Source: Candidatus Bathyarchaeota archaeon (lineage in GTDB: Archaea > Thermoproteota > Bathyarchaeia > TCS64). Taken from it: 6,531 nt of DNA. The notes beneath the pieces were generated by a model. It saw nothing but the letters and a program-made list of their open reading frames with translations. It made no database searches and was not told the origin of the DNA. Both the position numbers and the translations under genes were made by a program. Where the stretch lies: assembly GCA_937877765.1 (NCBI GenBank), contig CALGBN010000209.1:1-6531 (forward strand), read 5' to 3'. Shown here piece after piece: positions 1-5,222 of the stretch. Positions within the stretch are counted from its first letter, which is position 1; the number at the start of each line of letters is the position of its first letter.

Positions 1-71
1 TTTTTCAAGCAGAAGACGGCATACGAGATGTAGAGAGGTCTCGTGGGCTCGGAGATGTGTATAAGAGACAG
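1..71 (+). other. Illumina Nextera P7/i7 adapter (artefact)
   Basis: This is synthetic sequence, not genome. Positions 6-29 are the P7 primer, 30-37 are an 8-base index (GTAGAGAG, which matches my recollection of index N707 as written in the adapter), 38-52 are the Nextera read-2 stem, and 53-71 are the 19-base Tn5 mosaic end. Genomic DNA starts at 72. Translating through the adapter gives the false peptide MGSEMCIRDR (43-72) that fronts the first reading frame. Five T's precede the primer. Confidence 0.98.
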
Positions 72-72
72 A

Positions 73-1764
73 GCAACAGCCGTGCAAGGCTACATCAACT
101 TCCACGCCGACACAACAGAATACTCAAAACTAGTACTCGAAGCCATCATAAAAGAAGACAAAGAATACGGGTTCATCAAAACCAGTAACCCACAAAAAGT
201 AATGGTAGAACACACCAGCGCCAACCCCAACAGCCCACTACACATAGGCAACGCAAGAAACAGCATCCTAGGTGACAGCCTCGCAAGCCTACTAGAAAAC
301 AGAGGAAACGACGTCACAATCCACTTCCTAGTAAACGACATGGGACGCCAAGTAGCCATGGCAACATACGGCTGGAAACTCATGGGCAAACCCGAACCCG
401 AAGGCACCGCAGAACTCTGGGTAGGCACCATATACGCCGCGGTAAACGTAGTCATGGAACTAACCCGACTACGAGCAGAGCTCAAAGAAGCCGAACAAGA
501 AGGATGGGTCTATGAAGCAAGCGAAGCCCAAGAACAGATCGAGGAATACACGAAAGCAGCCGAGATGCTCACAGAACGCTACCCATACATCTACAAAGCC
601 ATGAGTGAAAAACTACCCAAAATACCAGACCCCATGTCGGAAATAGTAGCACTAAACACACGCTACGAGAACAACGAACCAGAAACCGTACAAGAAGTAA
701 GAACCGTCATCAACTACTGCCTCAACGGATTCCAAGAAAGCCTAGGACTCCTCGGCATCCACTTCGACAGCTTCGACTTCGAGTCAGACCTAGTCTGGGC
801 ACAAGCCGCAGAAAACGTACTAGACCGCCTCAAAGAAACAGGCTACGTCATCAAAGACATGGGCGCACAGGTACTCGACTGTGACTGGATCGCACGAGAC
901 CTCAAACTCAAAGAACGATGGGGCCTCCACCCAGAACACGAGATACCACGACTAGTACTCGTCAGAAGCGACGGAACCACCCTCTACACCCTACGAGACA
1001 TGGCCTACAGCATCTACAAATTCGGCTTAGCAGACCGCGTAATCAACGTCATCGGCATGGAGCAAACACTAGCCCAGCTACAACTCAGAATCGCCCTAGC
1101 CGCAATAGGCGATCTGAAAATGGGTGACAACCAGCTCCACTACTCATACGAGTTCGTCAAACTCCCCGGAGTAAAGATGAGTGGACGCCTTGGACGATAC
1201 GTCACCCTCAACGAAGTCCTTGAACGCGCAGTAAGCCTAGCAATGGAGGAAGTAGAGAAACGAAACCCAGAGCTAACCCCAGAGGAAAAAACCGAGATAG
1301 CAGAAATGGTAGGCTACGGAGCAGTCAAGTACACCCTGCTCAGCGTTGACCCCATGAAGCAGGTGGTCTTCGACTGGAAAAAAGCACTGGACTTTGAAAC
1401 CAACAGCGCACCATTCATCCAATACAGCCACGCACGAACATGCAACATACTCAAACGAGCCACACAGAACCCAGAACCAGAATACGCCACACTAAACGCT
1501 CTCAAAGAAAAAGAACTCATCAACCTACTAGCCGAGTTCCCAGAGACCTTTGAACGCGCAGCAGAAGAACTACAACCCGCAAACCTAACAGCATACGCCA
1601 ACAACCTCGCTGACAAGTTCAACAGCTTCTACGCCACACAAAACGTGTTAAAAGCTGAGACAGCTGGACTCATGGGCGCAAGACTCAAAGTAGTAGACGC
1701 GGCGCGAATCACTCTCCGTAACGCTTTGATGGTGCTAGGCATCGATGCCCCTGAACAGATGTAG
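73..1764 (+). CDS. argS: Arginyl-tRNA synthetase, archaeal type, 5'-truncated
   Basis: Class I aminoacyl-tRNA synthetase that charges tRNA-Arg with arginine using ATP in the cytoplasm. The first genomic codon is at 73; the apparent GTG start at 43 is adapter. About 563 genuine residues remain, so perhaps 70-80 residues of the N-terminal tRNA-binding (Add-1) domain are lost. Visible motifs: VEHTSANPN followed by the ATP-binding signature, here HIGN (241-252) rather than HIGH; YTLRDMAY (about 985-1008); the KMSKS loop as KMSGR (1174-1188); and PFIQYSHAR at the start of the C-terminal DALR anticodon-binding domain, which ends in the family-typical LGIDAPEQM. A helical, charged insert lies between the two signatures (about 420-650). 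The stop TAG abuts the stop of the opposing UDG gene with no spacer. Its codons are extreme: 46 of the first 50 genuine codons end in A or C. Identity is very secure; only the N-terminus is missing. Confidence 0.96.
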   Translation, partial: ATAVQGYINFHADTTEYSKLVLEAIIKEDKEYGFIKTSNPQKVMVEHTSANPNSPLHIGNARNSILGDSLASLLENRGNDVTIHFLVNDMGRQVAMATYGWKLMGKPEPEGTAELWVGTIYAAVNVVMELTRLRAELKEAEQEGWVYEASEAQEQIEEYTKAAEMLTERYPYIYKAMSEKLPKIPDPMSEIVALNTRYENNEPETVQEVRTVINYCLNGFQESLGLLGIHFDSFDFESDLVWAQAAENVLDRLKETGYVIKDMGAQVLDCDWIARDLKLKERWGLHPEHEIPRLVLVRSDGTTLYTLRDMAYSIYKFGLADRVINVIGMEQTLAQLQLRIALAAIGDLKMGDNQLHYSYEFVKLPGVKMSGRLGRYVTLNEVLERAVSLAMEEVEKRNPELTPEEKTEIAEMVGYGAVKYTLLSVDPMKQVVFDWKKALDFETNSAPFIQYSHARTCNILKRATQNPEPEYATLNALKEKELINLLAEFPETFERAAEELQPANLTAYANNLADKFNSFYATQNVLKAETAGLMGARLKVVDAARITLRNALMVLGIDAPEQM

Positions 1765-2355
1765 CTAGAGTTCAGCCAGTTTCTTCATATCTTTCTCAAG
1801 ATCACCAAGCAGATGCCTACGATAAATAGCCGCAGCCGGATGATACAAAGGCATCAACTTCACTTTTCCCCAACTCGTCTCCACCTCATAGACCCTACCA
1901 TGAGCATCACCGATAACATCCCCACCGATATCATGTCTCGACTGGAAATAAGCTAACGCACTGTTCCCCATAGGCGCAATAACCTTGGGTTTGATGATCT
2001 CAAGCTGCCGCATCAGATAACCCTCACAGGACTCGACCTCAGACTTCTTTGGTCTCCTGTTCCCCGGAGGACGACACTTCAAAATATTCCCAATAAAAAT
2101 CTCATCACGCACCAGTCCAGCAGCCTCAAGTAATCCATCAAGAAGCTTACCCGCGGAGCCCACAAAAGGAAGCCCTGATTCATCCTCTTTTCTCCCCGGT
2201 GCTTCTCCCACCAAGACTATTTTTGCGTCCAGACTACCCGAGCCTATAACCACGTTTTTCCGTGTTTGTCCGAGGGCGCAGTTGAGGCATGACCTTGCTT
2301 GTGCTGTTACCTCGTTCATTTGCACCGTTTTTTCCCGGGTGTCTGATCTATACAT
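1765..2355 (-). CDS. Family 4 uracil-DNA glycosylase (UDGa, 4Fe-4S)
   Basis: Removes uracil from DNA to start base-excision repair after cytosine deamination. The 196-residue length suits the family. Four cysteines at C23, C26, C94 and C110 match the 4Fe-4S ligand pattern of UDGa enzymes. Motif A is GEAPGRKEDESG (50-61) followed by LPFVGSAGK; NILKCRPPGNRRP (90-102) is another family hallmark; motif B with the catalytic-site His is YHPAAA (171-176). The ATG at 2355-2353 shares one base with the TAA of the upstream CoA-transferase gene, suggesting translational coupling. An internal ATG at 2319-2317 (residue 13) would put the first cysteine at residue 11, closer to other UDGa proteins, so the true start is uncertain. 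The gene is convergent with argS and directly abuts it. About two thirds of the first 45 codons end in A/C, against about one sixth of the last 45. Confidence 0.95.
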   Translation of the reverse strand: MYRSDTREKTVQMNEVTAQARSCLNCALGQTRKNVVIGSGSLDAKIVLVGEAPGRKEDESGLPFVGSAGKLLDGLLEAAGLVRDEIFIGNILKCRPPGNRRPKKSEVESCEGYLMRQLEIIKPKVIAPMGNSALAYFQSRHDIGGDVIGDAHGRVYEVETSWGKVKLMPLYHPAAAIYRRHLLGDLEKDMKKLAEL

Positions 2356-3551
2356 TATACGACGCCTTCTTCCTTTAAACGCTTATAGCGTTCCTCTGAT
2401 ACACCAAGAATCTCTTTCAAGACATTTAACGTGTCCCCGCCCAGACTTGGCGCAGGTCCCCTTGGCTGAGGGTCTGTCATGGACATCTTGATTGGGTTTC
2501 CCTGAATTTTCACTGTGCCTATGCCGGGTTGGTTCATTTCTTGGACCATTTTCCGTGCACCCCTTATATGTGGGTCTTCTGATGCTTCTTTTATATCATA
2601 TATGGGGCAACATGGTACACCAGCCTCTGTGAGCAGTCCTACTACATCGTCTTTTGATTGTGGTCTAGTCCATTTCTCTATCTCTGCTCTTAATGGTTCA
2701 TGGTTCTCGACACGCAGGGGATTTGTTTTGTATCGTGGATCATCTAGCTTTAGTTTAGTTGCTTCAAGGAACCGGTTCCAGAGACTATCGTTGGCTATAC
2801 CGATGACAACCCAGCCATCACTTGTCTCAAATGTATCATAGGGGTAAATGAACTCATACCTATTACCGATACGCTCAGGAATATGCCCCTCAACATAGTA
2901 AACCTGTGGAATATTCTCCAACGCCGCAAAGACGCTATCCACAAGCGATACATCAACAAGTTGACCCACACCTGTCTGATCACGCACCTTCAAAGCCCCC
3001 AAAATACCCACAGTACAGAAGAGACTACTTAAAATATCACCAATTGCCGTACCCGACCTTGTTGGGGGACTATCAGGCCAACCAGTTATACTGAGAAGAC
3101 CACCCATGGCTTGACCAATGATATCGTAACCGGGTCTACTGCTGTAGGGTCCATATTGTCCGAAACCTGATATAGCTGCGTAGACTAGGCGGGGGTTGAT
3201 TTCTTTGAGTGCTTCGTATCCGATTCCTAGCCTATTCATGGTTCCGGGTCTGAAGTTCTCCAAGAGCACATCGCTTTGTTTGACGAGTTCTTTGAAGATG
3301 TTTTTTCCCTCTTCTGTTTTTAGGTTGATTGTGATGCTCTTTTTCCCCCTGTTCAGGTTCACATAGTACATCGACTCTTCTCCGATGAATGGGGGAAACT
3401 GTCGGCTATCATCCCCTCTCACCGGTATCTCCAGTTTGATTACATCTGCACCCATGTCCGCTAGGAGCATACCTGTGAAGGGTCCAGCGAGGACCCTACT
3501 CATATCCAATACCCTGATTCCTAGAAGAGCATCCTTTGATAACATGCACAC
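2355..3551 (-). CDS. Family III CoA-transferase (CaiB/BaiF/Frc type)
   Basis: Transfers coenzyme A between acyl-CoA and a carboxylic acid; the substrate cannot be read from sequence. At 398 residues it is full length. Visible family features: N-terminal GIRVLDMSRVLAGP and LLADMGADVIKLE (11-41), NRGKKSI (67-73), ENFRPGTMNRLGIGYE (98-113), GFGQYGP (129-135), GYDIIGQAMGG (141-151), and a GD pair in TAIGDILSS where D172 aligns with the Asp that forms the covalent acyl intermediate in formyl-CoA transferase. The C-terminal half carries GVPCCPIYDIKEA and the closing PAPSLGGDT. The longest frame starts at GTG (3551-3549); the ATG two codons later (3545-3543) is equally likely and would suit a leaderless transcript, because a TATA-like TTTTATTT (3574-3567) lies about 25 bases upstream. 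It overlaps the UDG start by one base. Codons about 145-244 show reversed third-position preference. Confidence 0.93.
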   Translation of the reverse strand: MCMLSKDALLGIRVLDMSRVLAGPFTGMLLADMGADVIKLEIPVRGDDSRQFPPFIGEESMYYVNLNRGKKSITINLKTEEGKNIFKELVKQSDVLLENFRPGTMNRLGIGYEALKEINPRLVYAAISGFGQYGPYSSRPGYDIIGQAMGGLLSITGWPDSPPTRSGTAIGDILSSLFCTVGILGALKVRDQTGVGQLVDVSLVDSVFAALENIPQVYYVEGHIPERIGNRYEFIYPYDTFETSDGWVVIGIANDSLWNRFLEATKLKLDDPRYKTNPLRVENHEPLRAEIEKWTRPQSKDDVVGLLTEAGVPCCPIYDIKEASEDPHIRGARKMVQEMNQPGIGTVKIQGNPIKMSMTDPQPRGPAPSLGGDTLNVLKEILGVSEERYKRLKEEGVV

Positions 3552-3566
3552 TTCTGGGTGACTTGG

Positions 3567-3574
3567 AAATAAAA
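3567..3574 (-). promoter_or_regulatory. Putative TATA box for CoA-transferase/UDG operon
   Basis: The minus strand reads TTTTATTT here, centred about 25 bases before the ATG at 3545. If used, it would give a leaderless or near-leaderless mRNA, which fits the absence of a clear Shine-Dalgarno sequence before either candidate start. Support is positional only. Confidence 0.35.
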
Positions 3575-3580
3575 GACCTG

Positions 3581-3599
3581 CTAGAAAAGAAAAAAGGAA
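3581..3599 (-). terminator. T-rich terminator after archaellin gene
   Basis: On the minus strand, directly after the archaellin TAA, comes a pyrimidine stretch TTCC-TTTTTT-CTTTTC. Archaeal RNA polymerase terminates at such T tracts without needing a hairpin. It lies in the 48-bp gap before the CoA-transferase, so the two same-strand genes are probably separate units. Confidence 0.55.
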
Positions 3600-4223
3600 T
3601 TAGTCGATGGTCATTACGGCGACATAGACCGCAGGTATCTCTCTGTTTATCGATAGGACCGCACCTTCACTTGGTCGAAGCTCTACTCTGAAGGTCTCGT
3701 AGGGGTGGCAATATAGATCTGTTCTTGTTACCACCGCTGGATCGACTCCATCGTTTGGTATCTCTGTAAAGTCAATATCTACTCTGTACTTTTCACCGAC
3801 CTCTAACAATGTGTCGCCGTCGCCGTTGACGCATGTCATGGTCATGATTGTGCCATTTACATCGTATAGCTCGCCGTGGTGTCTCTCGTTTGTGAAGGTT
3901 GCCACTAGTCGGGCGTCATCGATGTCGATTGGTGTGTGCCCTTGGCTGAGTTTGATGTAGAATGTGAGTTTTGTTAAACAGATGTCGCTTTGGTCTCCAA
4001 GTGATACGTTGGCAAAGTTTGCGACTACTCCGTTGTCTGTCATTATCGCTGATGTTGCCTCGCTCATTCCTGATGCAATCACGCTTTGTGCTTTCTCGGA
4101 GGTAATGAATCCCATGTTCAAGATGACGAACGCGAATGCTGCTGCGGTGATCACGAACGCAACTAGTATAATTGCTGTCTCAAGTCCTGTTACACCGCGA
4201 CGGTTTCTTAGTTTATTTATCAT
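3600..4223 (-). CDS. Archaellin (archaeal flagellin), FlaB-like
   Basis: Filament subunit of the archaeal motility structure, made as a prearchaellin and cut by a FlaK/PibD-type peptidase. The N-terminus MINKLRNRRG is a basic class III signal peptide. Cleavage is expected after G10, leaving VTGLE with Glu at +5, followed by a strongly hydrophobic helix AIILVAFVITAAAFAFVIL (residues 17-35) that packs the filament core. The C-terminal FRVELRPSEGAVLSI...IP matches the archaellin C-terminal strand pattern. At 207 residues the length is normal. N72 (NVS) and N123 (NGT) are potential N-glycosylation sequons; C82, C131 and C172 are unusual for a secreted filament protein. The ATG at 4223 has a GGTGA ribosome site nine bases upstream and a good TATA box. 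No other archaellum gene is in the window. A related type IV pilin is the main alternative. Confidence 0.9.
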   Translation of the reverse strand: MINKLRNRRGVTGLETAIILVAFVITAAAFAFVILNMGFITSEKAQSVIASGMSEATSAIMTDNGVVANFANVSLGDQSDICLTKLTFYIKLSQGHTPIDIDDARLVATFTNERHHGELYDVNGTIMTMTCVNGDGDTLLEVGEKYRVDIDFTEIPNDGVDPAVVTRTDLYCHPYETFRVELRPSEGAVLSINREIPAVYVAVMTID

Positions 4224-4228
4224 TTATC

Positions 4229-4252
4229 TGTGTCACCGTAACCTTTGACACA
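4229..4252. repeat. Inverted repeat TGTGTCA-N10-TGACACA
   Basis: Two perfect 7-bp arms (4229-4235 and 4246-4252) with a 10-bp spacer lie over the predicted archaellin transcript start (about 4246) and its ribosome site. This could be a repressor operator. If transcription starts further upstream it could instead be an RNA hairpin that masks the ribosome site. The half-site TGACA recurs at 4289 and 4337. Confidence 0.55.
4233..4237 (-). promoter_or_regulatory. Ribosome binding site of archaellin gene
   Basis: The minus strand reads GGTGA, complementary to the archaeal 16S rRNA 3' end, nine bases before the ATG at 4223. It supports this start. It lies within an arm of the inverted repeat at 4229-4252. 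Confidence 0.7.
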
Positions 4253-4266
4253 CCCATGTAGTTTGG

Positions 4267-4276
4267 TTTTATATAG
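4267..4276 (-). promoter_or_regulatory. TATA box of archaellin promoter
   Basis: The minus strand reads CTATATAAAA, a near-ideal archaeal TATA element. Its centre is about 48 bases before the ATG at 4223, predicting a transcript start near 4246 and a leader of about 23 bases that includes the GGTGA site. Confidence 0.7.
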
Positions 4277-4285
4277 AAAATGTAG

Positions 4286-4296
4286 CCATGACATGG
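4286..4296. repeat. Palindrome CCATG-A-CATGG
   Basis: A perfect 11-bp palindrome with a single central base lies about 10 bp upstream of the archaellin TATA box, where archaeal activators often bind. Its CCATGACA (4286-4293) is repeated directly at 4334-4341. Confidence 0.45.
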
Positions 4297-4298
4297 AT

Positions 4299-4317
4299 GA
4301 CTGATCGCGCATCAGTC
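4299..4317. repeat. Inverted repeat GACTGAT-N5-ATCAGTC
   Basis: Two perfect 7-bp arms around CGCGC. It sits midway between the archaellin TATA box and the predicted TATA-like element of the ModE-like gene (4323-4330), the expected place for an operator controlling both directions. It overlaps by two bases a tandem TCGTTA-TCGTTA (4316-4327), part of which resembles the CGTTAT half-site of E. coli ModE operators as I recall it. Confidence 0.55.
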
Positions 4318-4322
4318 GTTAT

Positions 4323-4330
4323 CGTTAAAA
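4323..4330 (+). promoter_or_regulatory. Putative TATA element of ModE-like gene
   Basis: CGTTAAAA is centred about 25 bases before the ATG at 4351, which would make the mRNA leaderless. No Shine-Dalgarno sequence precedes that ATG, in agreement. The match to the TATA consensus is modest. Confidence 0.4.
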
Positions 4331-4350
4331 CCCCCATGACACCACATTAA

Positions 4351-4821
4351 ATGAATAACATGAGCTCACCTAAACCCGCCTCAAAAATATGGCTAGAAAC
4401 CGATGAAGGATACGTATTCGGGCCCGGCGTCTATAGCTTGCTAAAAGCCATCAAGGAAAAGGGGACTCTCAAGGAAGCCAGCCAACAACTGGACATGAGT
4501 TACCGATATGCGTGGGGGCTAATACGAAAAGCCGAGGAAAAACTAGGCGACAAACTCATAGACGCATCAAAAGGCGGCAGACAAGGCGGGGGCAGCTCGA
4601 CAATCACCGAGCTCGGGGAACATTTCATCACAGATTTTGAGAAAATACAGAAGGCTTGGCAAGAGTTCAGGGATCAATATGATAGTACTTCGGTTGTGTC
4701 TGCCACTGTTGTAGATATTGATGGCGACTTAGCGTTAAAGCTAAACGAACCCATCTATCTTCCAGCTGACACAAAGTATACATTAGGAGAAGATGTAAAG
4801 CTAAAATTCCTAAAAGTTTAG
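4351..4821 (+). CDS. ModE-like winged-helix transcriptional regulator
   Basis: DNA-binding regulator of the ModE N-terminal (LysR-type HTH) family, which in characterised members responds to molybdate or tungstate. At 156 residues it is about half the length of E. coli ModE. Residues 11-90 carry the family pattern: KIWLE-DEGYVFGPGVYSLLKAIKEKGTL, the helix-turn-helix KEASQQLDMSYRYAWGLI (41-58), and the glycine-rich wing GGRQGGGSS (75-83). A probable helix (92-110) follows. The last 45 residues look like beta strands, ending LGEDVKLKFLKV, loosely like a single short TOBE/Mop unit, but lack convincing ligand motifs. The start at ATG 4351 fits a leaderless transcript; a second ATG at 4360 is possible. 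The gene diverges from archaellin and overlaps the opposing PadR-like gene by four bases at the stops. The DNA-binding domain is secure; the ligand is unknown. Confidence 0.87.
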   Translation: MNNMSSPKPASKIWLETDEGYVFGPGVYSLLKAIKEKGTLKEASQQLDMSYRYAWGLIRKAEEKLGDKLIDASKGGRQGGGSSTITELGEHFITDFEKIQKAWQEFRDQYDSTSVVSATVVDIDGDLALKLNEPIYLPADTKYTLGEDVKLKFLKV

Positions 4822-5135
4822 GCGTTTTTCTCTAGTACTTCTAGGAAATGATTATACTTTTCTTGGATTCCCGATCCTGACGATGTTATTCGGTAACATT
4901 GTTTTATATCATCACTTGCCTCTGGGCATTTCCTGATGTAGCCGAGGCTGCATAGGTCGTTGAGGTGATGATAAACATTTCTGATGTCGTTGTCGTTCAT
5001 GTAGGTGTAGAAGTTGTCTTTGAGGCTCTGCCATATATTGTACCCATAGGATACGTCTCCACTTTGCTCATTGCTGTGGATTACTGCCAGTATCTTCATC
5101 TTTGTTGCTCCGCATGTTCCTTTGGGCTTCGGCAT
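4818..5135 (-). CDS. PadR-like winged-helix regulator
   Basis: Small transcriptional regulator of 105 residues, the length of a single-domain PadR-type protein. The pattern fits the family: TKMKILAVIHS (11-21), YGYNIWQSLKDNF (30-42), the recognition region NDIRNVYHHLNDLCSLGYIRKC (49-70), and a wing ending CYRITSSGSG (80-89), then a short C-terminal helix that probably dimerises. PadR proteins usually repress their own and neighbouring genes in response to small molecules; the ligand cannot be read here. The ATG at 5135 has a strong GAGGAG ribosome site six bases upstream. The gene diverges from TFB, sharing an 87-bp intergenic region with a symmetric TATA element and a perfect inverted repeat, so control of TFB is plausible. 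It is convergent with the ModE-like gene, with overlapping stops. A different small winged-helix family is the alternative. Confidence 0.8.
   Translation of the reverse strand: MPKPKGTCGATKMKILAVIHSNEQSGDVSYGYNIWQSLKDNFYTYMNDNDIRNVYHHLNDLCSLGYIRKCPEASDDIKQCYRITSSGSGIQEKYNHFLEVLEKNA
4824..4830 (+). terminator. Possible T-tract terminator after ModE-like gene
   Basis: GTTTTTC begins two bases after the TAG stop, inside the 3' end of the convergent PadR-like gene. It is short and supported only by position. Confidence 0.3.
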
Positions 5136-5141
5136 TGGGCT

Positions 5142-5147
5142 CTCCTC
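5142..5147 (-). promoter_or_regulatory. Ribosome binding site of PadR-like gene
   Basis: The minus strand reads GAGGAG six bases before the ATG at 5135, which fixes this start. Confidence 0.75.
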
Positions 5148-5170
5148 GGAATCCTTAAATAAAAACGACG

Positions 5171-5180
5171 TTATATATAA
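5171..5180. promoter_or_regulatory. Symmetric TATA element serving divergent promoters
   Basis: TTATATATAA is its own reverse complement. Reading left, a start about 25 bases away (near 5150) gives a 15-base leader containing the PadR-like GAGGAG site. Reading right, a start near 5200 gives a leader of about 22 bases before the TFB GTG. One TATA element could therefore serve both genes; asymmetric flanking BRE sequences would set the balance. Confidence 0.5.
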
Positions 5181-5199
5181 TTTACGTATGGGTAAATTA
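5178..5199. repeat. Inverted repeat TAATTTAC-N6-GTAAATTA
   Basis: Perfect 8-bp arms (5178-5185 and 5192-5199) flank GTATGG. The repeat overlaps the end of the TATA element and reaches the predicted TFB start site. A second, overlapping inverted repeat TATGG-N8-CCATA lies at 5187-5204. Both have the size and spacing of winged-helix dimer sites and are candidate operators for the adjacent PadR-like protein. Confidence 0.6.
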
Positions 5200-5222
5200 C
5201 CATATCGATTTTAATTAATTAG

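Noticed and set aside
43..72. N-terminal peptide MGSEMCIRDR as the start of the argS product
   Set aside because: It is translated entirely from the Nextera adapter; genomic sequence begins at 72.
90..485. Reading frame of 131 codons antisense to argS, and a similar one at 1314-1622
   Set aside because: These are shadows produced by the strong A/C bias of argS codons; neither resembles a known protein.
131..961. Repeated CTAGTACTCG at about 131 and 952
   Set aside because: Both copies encode Leu-Val-Leu in argS with the same preferred codons, so chance and codon bias explain them.
1738..1749. 12-bp palindrome GGCATCGATGCC near the end of argS
   Set aside because: It encodes the conserved Gly-Ile-Asp-Ala of the ArgRS C-terminus, has no loop to form a hairpin, and no T tract follows on either strand, so it is not supported as a terminator or operator.
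2515..2841. Plus-strand frame of 108 codons opposite the CoA-transferase, with others at 918-1127, 2282-2491 and 2906-3094
   Set aside because: They lie opposite or out of frame with clearly conserved genes, lack start signals, and have low-complexity or implausible composition.
3964..4248. Plus-strand frame of 94 codons opposite the archaellin gene, with a hydrophobic stretch
   Set aside because: The hydrophobicity is the mirror of the archaellin N-terminal helix; the gene on the minus strand has promoter, ribosome site and family motifs.
4965..5162. Plus-strand frame of 65 codons opposite the PadR-like gene
   Set aside because: It runs through the PadR-like promoter region and has no ribosome site; the opposite strand is clearly coding.
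5203..5222. AT-rich TTAATTAA stretch as a possible replication origin element
   Set aside because: It is short, has no origin recognition boxes or other repeats around it, and simply forms the predicted TFB leader.
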